Position numbers and translations under genes: made by a program. The notes beneath the pieces were generated by a model that saw only the letters and a program-made list of their open reading frames with translations, was not told the DNA's origin and did not search any database. This document shows positions 51,778 to 60,166 of a stretch of DNA of 64,000 bases, one piece after another. The stretch's first letter is position 1; each line of letters starts with the position of its first letter. This DNA is from Oceaniglobus ichthyenteri (GTDB lineage: Bacteria; Pseudomonadota; Alphaproteobacteria; Rhodobacterales; Rhodobacteraceae). Location: contig NZ_QAGK01000001.1 of the NCBI RefSeq assembly GCF_003057885.1, forward strand, positions 496,001 to 560,000, read 5' to 3'.

Positions 51778-53202
51778 ATGGCGGGCCTGAATGCGGCGGT
51801 TATTTTGGGGCCGGGGGCGTTGGCCGACATGGGCGCGTCCCTGCGACGGGACGGGCCGGAAACCTGCATCATTGCCGTAACCAGCGATACACGGTTTCAG
51901 GCCGCGCTGAATGCCACTGTGCATCTGAGTGTTGAAAATGCCGGTCTGCACGCCGCGCCGTTTGATCCCGCTACGGTTGCACGGGCACTAACGGACGCGG
52001 CGGCGCGGCTGGGGTCTGATGTGGTGATTGCCGTTGATATGGCATGGGGTCTGGAAACGCCGGCCGCTTCGGCAAATTTCGATGTCTGGGGCGGGTTGTG
52101 CAGCGATCTGGCCGATCAGGGGCTGCGCATTGTATCGCTGTATGACTGGCAACTGCTGATCGGTGATCAAATCCTTGCGGCACTGCGCGGGCATCAACAT
52201 TTTCTGGCGGCGACCGGGCTGCATGATAATCCGTTCTGGTTGCCCAGCGCCTATCTGGCCACGGCCAGCTTGCGCGAACAGGTGTCGTTCCTTCTGGCCC
52301 GCACGGTCCCCGATTGGGGCGCGATGGTTCTGGCGCCGGGCGCAGACGATCAGGCGGCGGTGGGCGCCAACCCCGGCTGGTTGCCGATCTCTGATCTGCG
52401 GCCCATGCGCGGCTTGGGCCAGCGGTGGAAAATCCGCTGTTTCGGGCGGCTGCGGGTGTATACCAGTGCGTCGGATCAGATCGTGTGGCAGGTGCCCGGC
52501 GGCGCCCCGCGCAAAACCAAGGCGCTGTTTGCCTATCTGCTGACCCGCGGTGAACGGGGCGCATCCGCCGAACATATGGCCGAACTGCTGTGGCCCGATG
52601 ATGGCGATGAAACCGCGAAACGGGCGCGATTGCACCACACCATCGCAATGCTGCGCAAGGCGCTGGGCGGAAAATCCTTTGTCGAACGGCGCGGCGAATA
52701 TTACCATCTCTGCGCGCCCCCGGGCAGTTGGATTGACACACAGGCGTTCGAACAATTCTGTCGCCGCGCAAAAACGCTTGAGCGGGATGGGCAATATGAT
52801 GCCGCCTTCGCGTTACTTCAGGCCGCCGAACGTCTGTACAGTGGTGATCTGTTCGAGGATCTTTTGCCGGAATACGTTGAAAACGACACCGAAGACTGGT
52901 GCCTGTCACAGCGCGCCTGGCTGCGCGATATGGTGCTGAAGGTGCATCGCGACATGGCGGTGATGCTGCGCAAACGCGGCAATTTCCGCGATGCGATCAA
53001 ACAATGTCGCCGCGCGCTGGCCTTGGACCCGACATGCGAAATCGCCCACGAAGAGGCAATGCGCAATTTTCATGCCCAGGGCCGCAAGGATGCAATCGCC
53101 CGCCAGTATCGCCAATTTACCGACGCGCTAAAAGTGTTGGGCGGTGATCCGGCACAGTCCGCGGTTCGAACGGTATATCGTGATCTGGTTTCAAAATACT
53201 GA
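51778..53202 (+). CDS. Transcriptional activator with MEDS-like sensory region and SARP-type winged helix plus BTAD domain
   Basis: 474 residues from the ATG at 51778 (CAGGGG upstream); in-frame ATGs at 51718 and 51643 exist but would place the palindrome in coding sequence. Residues about 1-200 resemble the MEDS/DcmR sensory fold: LNAAVILGPGALADMGASL, CIIAVTSDTRFQ, DVVIAVDMAWGLE, and a late LYDWQLLIGDQILAALRGHQHFLA. Residues about 215-305 form an OmpR-like winged helix (IRCFGRLRVYT, KALFAYLLTRGERGASAEHMAELLWPD, LHHTIAMLRKALG). Residues about 320-474 are the all-helical BTAD domain, with TPR-like helices. It lies 90 bp upstream of the P450 operon on the same strand and likely activates it in response to an aromatic or other hydrophobic ligand. 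Confidence 0.82.
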   Translation: MAGLNAAVILGPGALADMGASLRRDGPETCIIAVTSDTRFQAALNATVHLSVENAGLHAAPFDPATVARALTDAAARLGSDVVIAVDMAWGLETPAASANFDVWGGLCSDLADQGLRIVSLYDWQLLIGDQILAALRGHQHFLAATGLHDNPFWLPSAYLATASLREQVSFLLARTVPDWGAMVLAPGADDQAAVGANPGWLPISDLRPMRGLGQRWKIRCFGRLRVYTSASDQIVWQVPGGAPRKTKALFAYLLTRGERGASAEHMAELLWPDDGDETAKRARLHHTIAMLRKALGGKSFVERRGEYYHLCAPPGSWIDTQAFEQFCRRAKTLERDGQYDAAFALLQAAERLYSGDLFEDLLPEYVENDTEDWCLSQRAWLRDMVLKVHRDMAVMLRKRGNFRDAIKQCRRALALDPTCEIAHEEAMRNFHAQGRKDAIARQYRQFTDALKVLGGDPAQSAVRTVYRDLVSKY

Positions 53203-53222
53203 ATTCACAGCGTAAATATTGG

Positions 53223-53239
53223 CCAAAGAAAAACCAAAG
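53223..53239 (+). promoter_or_regulatory. Direct repeat with 11-bp period upstream of the P450 operon (candidate SARP site)
   Basis: CCAAAG occurs at 53223-53228 and again at 53234-53239, an 11-bp period, on one face of the helix, 54-70 bp before the P450 start codon. SARP-type activators typically bind hexamer or heptamer direct repeats with this period overlapping the -35 region. A weaker third match (GTAAAT) falls in phase at 53212. GAGGAGAACACG further down is the P450 Shine-Dalgarno site. Confidence 0.5.
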
Positions 53240-53292
53240 TTTCTCGCGTAGCGTTGCCGGTAAGTTAGGGAATCAGTGACGAGGAGAACACG

Positions 53293-54531
53293 ATGACCGT
53301 AAAGAGCGAGCCAAAGCCAGCCGACAGGTTCAATCCATTCGACCTGAGCGCGCCGCATGCATTGTGGCAGGACATGCGCAATGAACAGCCGGTGTTCCAA
53401 CATGGCGACACCGGCTATTTCGTGGTCACACGTCACGCCGATATCAAGGCCGTTTTTGACGATTGGAAGACATTTTCATCCGAAAACGCCCAGGCCCCGA
53501 TGCGTCCGATGTGCGCCGAGGGCAAAAAAATCATGACCGATGGCGGCTTTACCGCCTACTCTGGCCTGTCGGCCCGCATTCCGCCCGATCACACGCGCAT
53601 CCGCAAAATCGTGCAAGGCGCGTTTGGCCCGCGCCGGTTTCGGGCGATGGAGCCCAAGATCGAACAGATCGTGGCGGATGCCTTTGATCGGATCGAACCA
53701 AAGGGGCACGCCGATTTCTTTCGCGATGTTGCCTATGACGTGCCGGCCTTTGTTCTGTTCAAACTTGTCGGTGTGCCCGACAGCGATGTGGAAAAGGTAA
53801 AGGCATGGTCTGTCAGCCGCGCCCTGTTGACATGGGGCGAACTGTCGGACGCAGAGCAATTGCCCCACGCCCATAACATGGTGGATTATTGGGCCTATTG
53901 TCGCGCCCTTGTCGCATCAAAACGCGCAACACCGGGCGATGACCTGCCCAGCGATCTGTTGCAGTTACAGGCCGATGGTGCCGACATCACCGATGATGAA
54001 ATTGCCGGTGTCATGTATTCGGTTCTGTTTGCCGGGCATGAAACCACCACCACCCTGATGACCAACGGCGTGCATACATTGCTGTCCAATCGCGATGCCT
54101 GGGAGGCGATCTGTGCCGATCCCGCCCTGATCCCCAAGGCGACCGAGGAAATATTGCGCTTTGCGCCCTCAATCGTGGCGTGGCGTCGCCGGGCCAAGGC
54201 CGATGCCGAAATCGGCGGCGTTGCGGTGCCCGAAGGATCCGACATTCTGTTGATCATGGGGTCGGGCAACCGTGACGAGGCAGTGTTTGATCACGGTGAA
54301 ACCTTTGACATGCACCGCGACAATGCGCGCAATCACCTGTCGTTCGGGTATGGCATTCACTTTTGCCTGGGCTTTCAGTTGGCCAAGCTGGAATTCGGTA
54401 TCATGCTGCGCCAATTGACCGAACGTTTCCCCGATGCGCGGCTGACTGGGGATGGCAACATCGAATACCTGCCAAACGTGTCGTTCCGCGTTCCGTCAAA
54501 ACTGGAAATCACTTGGGGAAAGGGCTCGTGA
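53293..54531 (+). CDS. Cytochrome P450 (class I; CreJ-like candidate)
   Basis: 412 residues, soluble, as in bacterial class I P450s. I-helix oxygen-activation motif A247-G-H-E-T-T252, K-helix E286-I-L-R289, and heme loop FGYGIHFCLG with the thiolate ligand Cys358. A short N-terminal part DRFNPFDLSAPHALWQDMRNEQPV is typical of catabolic CYPs. Electrons would come from the ferredoxin and ferredoxin reductase at the end of the same operon. Its immediate neighbours encode an aryl-phosphate-synthase-like pair, so the substrate is probably an alkyl-aryl phosphate, as for CreJ of Corynebacterium glutamicum; that is inference from gene order. The stop shares one base with the next start (TGATG). Confidence 0.92.
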   Translation: MTVKSEPKPADRFNPFDLSAPHALWQDMRNEQPVFQHGDTGYFVVTRHADIKAVFDDWKTFSSENAQAPMRPMCAEGKKIMTDGGFTAYSGLSARIPPDHTRIRKIVQGAFGPRRFRAMEPKIEQIVADAFDRIEPKGHADFFRDVAYDVPAFVLFKLVGVPDSDVEKVKAWSVSRALLTWGELSDAEQLPHAHNMVDYWAYCRALVASKRATPGDDLPSDLLQLQADGADITDDEIAGVMYSVLFAGHETTTTLMTNGVHTLLSNRDAWEAICADPALIPKATEEILRFAPSIVAWRRRAKADAEIGGVAVPEGSDILLIMGSGNRDEAVFDHGETFDMHRDNARNHLSFGYGIHFCLGFQLAKLEFGIMLRQLTERFPDARLTGDGNIEYLPNVSFRVPSKLEITWGKGS

Positions 54532-55598
54532 TGGATACTCCGTATATACTGCCATTCGATCAGATTTCATCGGCCGATCATGATCGTGTGGGCGGCAAAT
54601 GTGCGTCACTTGGGGAAATGACCCAACATGGTGTTGCGGTGCCCCCCGGGTTTGCCGTGACCACCGATGCCTATGCCGAAATGCTGGAATTTCAGGGGTT
54701 GAAGCGCGAAATCGAGGCGTTGCTGAAAACCCTTGATCCCGATGATGTGGTCAATACCGAACGGGTGGCGCGCAATATCGAACTGCGCGTGCGGTCCCAT
54801 CCGATGCCCGAACCCATCGCCACCGCGATCAAAACTGCATATGCGGCGATGGGCGATAACATGGCCGTTGCCGTGCGATCATCCGCCACTGCCGAAGATC
54901 TGCCCGATGCCAGCTTTGCAGGCCAGCAGGATACCTATCTGTGGGTGGTGGGCGCCGATCAGGTTGTCGAAAAGGTGCGCGATTGCTGGGCGTCGCTGTT
55001 TACGGCCCGCGCGATTGCGTACCGCGCCAAGGCCAATCTGGGCCAGATCGACGTATTGATGAGCGTGGCCGTGCAAAAGATGGTCAACGCCCGCGTGGCC
55101 GGGGTGACGATGACGTTGAACCCCACCACGGGCGATCGCACCAAGATCGTGATCGACGCATCCTGGGGTTTGGGCGAACTGGTGGTTTCAGGGGTGGTGA
55201 CGCCCGACAATTACACCGTGGAAAAGGTGCTGATGGCGGTGATTGATCGCAAGATTGGCGATAAACATCTGGAACTTGTCGGCGATGCCACTGCGGGCGC
55301 CACGATTGAGCGCGAAGTCGATGCAGAGCGGCGCAAATCCCCCTGTCTGACCGATGCCGAAGTGATCGCCGTGGCCACATTGGCCAAACGGTTGGAAAAA
55401 CAAAACGGCTGCCCACAGGATGTGGAATGGGCAATCGATGCCGATCTGCCCGATGGTGAAAACCTGTTGGCCCTGCAATCGCGGCCCGAAACCGTGTGGG
55501 CCCAGAAAAAGGCGCAAGCCAAACCAAAGGCCAGTTACAGCATGGGCATGGCGGGCATTGTCGGCACGCTCAACAATCCCCTTGGCGCGAAAAAATGA
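54531..55598 (+). CDS. PEP-synthase-like ATP-grasp subunit (aryl phosphate synthase, ATP-binding component)
   Basis: 355 residues from the ATG at 54531 with GGAAAGGG upstream. It is a stand-alone PPDK/PpsA N-terminal domain: VGGKCASLGEM, HGVAVPPGFAVTTDAY, the AVRSSATAEDLPDASFAGQQDT signature (split here as AVRSSATAED and DASFAGQQDTYL), VAGVTMTLNPTTGD, DASWGLGELVVSG and the terminal ENLLALQSRPET. This domain transfers the beta-phosphate of ATP to a histidine, which in this case must lie on the next protein. Size (about 39 kDa) and partnership match subunit 2 of phenylphosphate synthase and one CreHI component. Which of CreH or CreI it corresponds to was not determined. Confidence 0.88.
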   Translation: MDTPYILPFDQISSADHDRVGGKCASLGEMTQHGVAVPPGFAVTTDAYAEMLEFQGLKREIEALLKTLDPDDVVNTERVARNIELRVRSHPMPEPIATAIKTAYAAMGDNMAVAVRSSATAEDLPDASFAGQQDTYLWVVGADQVVEKVRDCWASLFTARAIAYRAKANLGQIDVLMSVAVQKMVNARVAGVTMTLNPTTGDRTKIVIDASWGLGELVVSGVVTPDNYTVEKVLMAVIDRKIGDKHLELVGDATAGATIEREVDAERRKSPCLTDAEVIAVATLAKRLEKQNGCPQDVEWAIDADLPDGENLLALQSRPETVWAQKKAQAKPKASYSMGMAGIVGTLNNPLGAKK

Positions 55599-55617
55599 AC
55601 TCTCTGGGAGGAGAAAA

Positions 55618-57435
55618 ATGAAGATGGATGTTCAGACATCAATGTTTCCAAGTCCGTATGATTTGCCCGCGCCAAAAGGCGCCGAAGACTGGCGCGATCT
55701 GTACCCTTATTATCTGAAGTTTCAGCCACAGCTGCGCGAAAGGGAAGACGCCAAATTCTGGTTCTGCGACAGTCAGCACTGGCCAAATCCGTTTCGCCCG
55801 TTTGATGCGATGACGGTGGAATTTGCCGTTAAATGTCTGGGCCAATACAACACCCGCCATCTGCTGGTGCCCCCGGCCAATGGCGTCGATTACCGCATCC
55901 ACAATGGCTATTGCTACATGTCGCCGGTGGCGGTTTCCCCCGACTTGATCGAGGCGCGCGTGCCGCAGTTCATGGAACGGGCCGGACATTACTTTGCCAA
56001 TTGGGACAGTCTGATCGAAAACTGGCACAAAAAGGTGAAATCCAACATCGACGAGATGGAGGCGCTGCGTTTTGAAAAACTGCCCGATGTTGTGCCTTTG
56101 GAGTGGATCAAGGAAGGGCGCGGATTGGATAACACCACCGCCCTGATCGAAAATTACGACCGCGCGATCAATCTGCTGTATCGCACATGGCAATATCATT
56201 TCGAATTTCTCAACCTCGGCTATGCCGCCTATCTGGATTTTTTCGGCTTCCTGAAGGGCGAATTGCCCACGATCCCCGATCAGGCCATCGCGCAGATGGT
56301 GCAAGGCGTGCACAGTGATCTGTTCCGCCCCGATGACGAGCTGAAAAAGCTGGCGCATCTGGCGGTTGAGCTGGGCGTGGCTGACACGGTCATGAACGGC
56401 ACTGTCGATGATGCGCTGGCGGCTTTGGCAAATTCGGAGGCAGGCAAGAAATGGATCGCGGCATGGGACGCGGCCAAAGACCCATGGTTCAACTTCACCT
56501 CGGGCAACGGATTTTATTCAACCGATAAATACTGGATCGAACACCTGGATATCCCCATGGGGTATCTGCGCGATTATATCGGGCGCGTTCAGGCCGGTGA
56601 AAACATCGAGCGCCCGACCGAAAAACTGTTGGCCGAACGGGATCGGATCACCGCGGAATACGCCGATCTTCTTGACCCCGACGCGCGCGAGGCGTTCGAG
56701 GGCAAACTGGGTCTGGCGCGCACCGTGTATCCCTATGTTGAAAATCACAATTTCTACATCGAACATTGGTCGATGGGGGTTTTCTGGCGCAAGATGCGCG
56801 AACTCAGCCAGCTTTTTCACGAAGAAGGGTTCTGGCCCGATGCCGATGGCATGTTCTTTCTGTCGCGGCAGGAAGTGCGCGATGCGCTGTTTGATTATGG
56901 CAACGCATGGGGTACGGGCGGTGAATGGATCGGGCCGCACCATTGGCCACAAGAGATCGAACGCCGCCGCGCCATTCTGGATGCGCTGGCCACCGAACCG
57001 CCCAAACCCGCGCTGAACAATCCGCCCGCCGTCATCACCGAACCCTTCACGATCATGCTGTGGGGCATCACATCGGAAGCGATCGAAAGCTGGGTTGGCG
57101 CGGGCCAGGAGGGTAACGAACTGACCGGCATGGCCGCCTCGCCCGGTCTGGTCGAAGGGCCCGCGCGGGTGTTGCGCAGCCCGGATGATTTGCACCTGAT
57201 CCAGCAGGGCGAAATCCTGGTTACGCCTGTCACCGCCCCCAGTTGGGCGCCGGTCTTTGGCAAGATCGCCGCCACCGTCACCGACATCGGCGGCATGATG
57301 AGCCACGCCGCCATTGTGTGCCGCGAATATGGCCTGCCCGCCGTCACCGGCACCGGCACCGGATCATCGCGGATCAAGACCGGTCAGATGCTGCGCGTCG
57401 ATGGCAACACCGGCAAGGTGACGATCCTGGATTAA
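55618..57435 (+). CDS. PEP-utilising-enzyme-like subunit with C-terminal phosphohistidine domain (aryl phosphate synthase, catalytic component)
   Basis: 605 residues from the ATG at 55618 with GGGAGGAG upstream. The last 80 residues are the mobile swivelling domain: GMAASPGLVEGPARVL, GEILVTPVTAPSWAPVF, then GGMMSHAAIVCREYGLPAV with the phospho-accepting His563. The first 500 or so residues are helical, rich in aromatic residues (YFANWDSLIENWHKKV, TWQYHFEFLNLGYAAYLDFFGF) and unlike the PEP/pyruvate TIM barrel, so the acceptor is not PEP or pyruvate. The order substrate-binding region then His domain is that of phenylphosphate synthase subunit 1 and rifampicin phosphotransferase. With the ATP-grasp subunit it should convert a phenol, ATP and water to aryl phosphate, AMP and phosphate. 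Confidence 0.85.
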   Translation: MKMDVQTSMFPSPYDLPAPKGAEDWRDLYPYYLKFQPQLREREDAKFWFCDSQHWPNPFRPFDAMTVEFAVKCLGQYNTRHLLVPPANGVDYRIHNGYCYMSPVAVSPDLIEARVPQFMERAGHYFANWDSLIENWHKKVKSNIDEMEALRFEKLPDVVPLEWIKEGRGLDNTTALIENYDRAINLLYRTWQYHFEFLNLGYAAYLDFFGFLKGELPTIPDQAIAQMVQGVHSDLFRPDDELKKLAHLAVELGVADTVMNGTVDDALAALANSEAGKKWIAAWDAAKDPWFNFTSGNGFYSTDKYWIEHLDIPMGYLRDYIGRVQAGENIERPTEKLLAERDRITAEYADLLDPDAREAFEGKLGLARTVYPYVENHNFYIEHWSMGVFWRKMRELSQLFHEEGFWPDADGMFFLSRQEVRDALFDYGNAWGTGGEWIGPHHWPQEIERRRAILDALATEPPKPALNNPPAVITEPFTIMLWGITSEAIESWVGAGQEGNELTGMAASPGLVEGPARVLRSPDDLHLIQQGEILVTPVTAPSWAPVFGKIAATVTDIGGMMSHAAIVCREYGLPAVTGTGTGSSRIKTGQMLRVDGNTGKVTILD

Positions 57436-57495
57436 ACCAAACGGGGGCGGTTCTGCCGCCTCCTGCCCTCTTTCCTGAGTTCGAAAGCCGATACC

Positions 57496-58101
57496 ATGCC
57501 CCAGACCCATTTTGACACGGCCCGCTATGACGCAGTCTGGCGCGCGGCCGAACCTTACATGCGCGCGCGCAAGAACGATGTGCATGTCCCCCTCAGCTTT
57601 GCCTGGGCACAGCGGTTGTTGGGCGAATATGCCGGGGCTGACCGTGATGTGGTCAGTCTGGCCATTCTTTTGCACGACATCGGTTGGTATTCGATTGATA
57701 TGGACGACATCATCGAAAAAGGATTTTCGGGGCCGAACATGTTGCAATCGGATGTGCGGTATCTGCACGAATCCGAAGGTGTGCGTTTGGCGCAACCGGT
57801 TCTGAAAGGCACCGGATGGTCCGATGATATCATCGCGCAGGTGTGCGAAATCATTGACGGGCACGACACCCGCCCCGATCCGCGCCACCTGAATGACAGG
57901 CTGGTGCGCGATGCCGACAAACTGTGGCGGTTCGAGGTGACGGGCATCGCCGTGGCCTGTGATTGGTTCAAGACCACGCCGCACCTTTACGCCGACCGGC
58001 TGGAATCGCAAAAGACGCAATTGGAAACCGATGCCGGATGCCGCTGGGCAACCGAAACACTGGCGGCGTCGCGCGGCGCGCTGATGTTGCACGTAATCTG
58101 A
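57496..58101 (+). CDS. HD-domain phosphohydrolase, copy 1 (CreD-like candidate)
   Basis: 201 residues. HD-superfamily metal ligands are visible: NDVHVPLSFAWA (first His), AILLHDIGW (His-Asp pair), HESEGVRLA and DGHDT (additional His), and VRDADKLWRFEV (final Asp). The enzyme should hydrolyse a phosphate ester. In this operon the obvious substrate is the aryl phosphate made by the synthase and oxidised by the P450. It shares NDVH, LLHD-x-GW, EGVR, DADK-x-WRF and other blocks with the second HD gene, so the two are paralogues. It lies 60 nt after the phosphohistidine subunit gene. Confidence 0.85.
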   Translation: MPQTHFDTARYDAVWRAAEPYMRARKNDVHVPLSFAWAQRLLGEYAGADRDVVSLAILLHDIGWYSIDMDDIIEKGFSGPNMLQSDVRYLHESEGVRLAQPVLKGTGWSDDIIAQVCEIIDGHDTRPDPRHLNDRLVRDADKLWRFEVTGIAVACDWFKTTPHLYADRLESQKTQLETDAGCRWATETLAASRGALMLHVI

Positions 58102-58112
58102 AGGAACCCGAA

Positions 58113-59552
58113 ATGGAAATGTTCATTGATGGCGTCTGGCGGGCCTCCGTTTCAGGCGATACTCAACCCGTGACCGAACCCGCAACCGGACAGGTGTTTG
58201 ACACCGTACCAACCGGCACAGCACAGGACGCCGATGATGCGATCCGCGCCGCCGACCGGGCGTTTCACGCCTGGCGACAGGTGCCGATGGCCGAACGGGT
58301 GCGCATTCAAAAGGCCTGTGCACAGGCGATGCGCGATCACGCCGCGCGGATTGGCGGCGTATTGCACCGCGAACTGGGCCGCCCCCTGCCCGCCGCGATT
58401 GCCGAAATCACCCGGTCTGCCGATTTGCTGGATGTCTATGCCGAAGAAGGGCTGCGGTTGCAGGCGACCATGGCGCTTGCTTCGGGGCCGGGTGAAAAAA
58501 CCATCGTGACGCGCGATCCCTTGGGGGTTGTTGTGGCGATCACGCCGTTCAATTACCCGGTGACACTGTTGATGTTCAAATTGGGCGCGGCACTGATTGC
58601 GGGATGTACGGTGGTTGCCAAACCCGCCGAAGACACGCCGCTGTCCACGCTGATGTTGGCCGAACTGTTTCACCAAACCGGCCTGCCTGCGGGGTGTTTC
58701 AACGTGGTTACCGGGCGCGGGCGCGGCATTGGCGCGGCAATGATCGAACACCCGATCCCACGCAAGATTGCCTTTACCGGCGGCACCGCCGCGGGCAAGG
58801 CGATTGCCGCCGCCGCCACCGGCACGATGAAACGGGTGACGCTGGAACTGGGTGGGCAATCCGCCGCCATCGTCTGTGCCGATGCCGATCTGGAAAAGGC
58901 CACGACCGCGATCGCACGGCACGGTTTCGCCAATTCGGGGCAATTCTGTTACCGGGTCAACCGGGTGTATGTGGAACGACCAGTGTATGACGCATTTGTC
59001 GAAAAACTCACCGCCAAGGCGGGCCAACTGACCCTGGCCCCCGCAGGCGGCACCGGTGATCTTGGCCCGATGGTGAACGAAAAGATCTTTGCCAATTCCG
59101 AAATCCAGGTGGCCGATGCCCGGACCAAAGGCGCGCGGATCGTTCTGGGCGGGGATCGTCGGCGCGGCGCGGGGTTTGATGACGGATTCTATTTTCCGCC
59201 CACGATCATCGCCGATGCAACCCATGACATGCTGGTCTTGAGCGAAGAAACCTTTGGCCCGGTGTTGGGCATTTGCCCGGTGGACAATGCGTTTGACGGG
59301 CTGCGCCATGCCAATGATAACCGCTATGGTCTGGCCGGGTTTGTGTTTTCCGGCGATCTGGCCAAGGGCCTGACCCTGTGTGAGGGGCTGGAGGCGGGCT
59401 CGGTCTGGTTGAATGATATTCACCGCTCCAGCCATTATGTGCCGTTCGGCGGCATGAAGGAAAGCGGGCTGGGCCGCGAAAAGGGCCGCTATGGCGTTGA
59501 AAGTTATCTGGAATATAAAACCATGTATCTCAGCTATGAGGTGGCGTCGTGA
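58113..59552 (+). CDS. NAD(P)-dependent aldehyde dehydrogenase (CreG-like candidate)
   Basis: 479 residues from the ATG at 58113 (GAAGGAACCC upstream). ALDH-superfamily elements: ITPFNYPVTLLMFKLGAAL (cofactor-adjacent asparagine), AFTGGTAAGKAIA, LELGGQSAAIV (catalytic Glu), GQFCYRVNRVYV with nucleophile Cys279, and EETFGPVLGI. The sequence FIDGVWRASVSGDTQPVTEPATGQ is the usual N-terminal arm. It would oxidise an aldehyde such as 4-hydroxybenzaldehyde (or a phosphorylated form) to the acid. The stop codon shares one base with the second HD gene. Confidence 0.93.
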   Translation: MEMFIDGVWRASVSGDTQPVTEPATGQVFDTVPTGTAQDADDAIRAADRAFHAWRQVPMAERVRIQKACAQAMRDHAARIGGVLHRELGRPLPAAIAEITRSADLLDVYAEEGLRLQATMALASGPGEKTIVTRDPLGVVVAITPFNYPVTLLMFKLGAALIAGCTVVAKPAEDTPLSTLMLAELFHQTGLPAGCFNVVTGRGRGIGAAMIEHPIPRKIAFTGGTAAGKAIAAAATGTMKRVTLELGGQSAAIVCADADLEKATTAIARHGFANSGQFCYRVNRVYVERPVYDAFVEKLTAKAGQLTLAPAGGTGDLGPMVNEKIFANSEIQVADARTKGARIVLGGDRRRGAGFDDGFYFPPTIIADATHDMLVLSEETFGPVLGICPVDNAFDGLRHANDNRYGLAGFVFSGDLAKGLTLCEGLEAGSVWLNDIHRSSHYVPFGGMKESGLGREKGRYGVESYLEYKTMYLSYEVAS

Positions 59553-60166
59553 TGCGCACGCTTTTGCCGCGCGACCTGCCCTTGTGGCACGATGCGCGCG
59601 GATTTCTTGATGTTCGCTCAAACGATGTGCACACACTGATTTCCTATGGACTGGCGCGCGCGCTGTGTGCTGAACACCCACAGGCGGATACCTCTGTCGT
59701 TTTACCGGCCATTCTTTTGCATGATGTCGGGTGGAAACGGGTTGATCCGGCGCTGTTGTCCGAGGCGGTCGGACCAAACCCCAAACACCCCGAACTGGTG
59801 CGCGTGCACGAAATCGAAGGCGTAAGGATCGCAGACGGAATTTTGCAGCGTCACACGCCAGAGGGCGTGGATATCGCACAGGTTTTAGACATTATCGACA
59901 CCCACGATACGGTAAAACAGGCCAAATCCCTGAATGACGCCATGGTCAAGGATGCCGATAAATGCTGGCGTTTTACCCCCCATGGCGTGGCAACGATTGC
60001 CGGTTGGTTTGGCGATGGGTTGGCCGAAACGTTGGATATGCTCGAAGATTTCGTGATGCCATCAATGCTGACCGATACCGGCCGGGCGATGGCGCGCGGG
60101 TTCATCGTGGCCGCCCGCGCACAGATGGAATCAGACGATTATTTGAAAGGACACAGCGATGAGTGA
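59552..60166 (+). CDS. HD-domain phosphohydrolase, copy 2
   Basis: 204 residues from the ATG at 59552 (TGATG overlap with the ALDH stop). Same motif order as copy 1: RSNDVHTLISYG, AILLHDVGWKRV, VHEIEGVRIADG, DIIDTHDTVKQA and KDADKCWRFTP. Overall similarity to copy 1 is moderate, so duplication is old or the two perform different steps, for example on two different phosphorylated intermediates, or they form a heteromer. Its C-terminal end overlaps the SDR start by 8 nt. Confidence 0.85.
   Translation: MRTLLPRDLPLWHDARGFLDVRSNDVHTLISYGLARALCAEHPQADTSVVLPAILLHDVGWKRVDPALLSEAVGPNPKHPELVRVHEIEGVRIADGILQRHTPEGVDIAQVLDIIDTHDTVKQAKSLNDAMVKDADKCWRFTPHGVATIAGWFGDGLAETLDMLEDFVMPSMLTDTGRAMARGFIVAARAQMESDDYLKGHSDE

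Noticed and set aside
54531-57435. Anaerobic phenol carboxylation (phenylphosphate carboxylase) system
   Set aside because: Only the synthase-like subunits are present; no UbiD/UbiX-type carboxylase genes accompany them, and the operon contains an oxygen-dependent P450.
58152-59879. 575-codon minus-strand frame opposite the ALDH gene
   Set aside because: Its translation shows no family features and is rich in His, Arg and Gln, while the plus strand encodes a complete aldehyde dehydrogenase.
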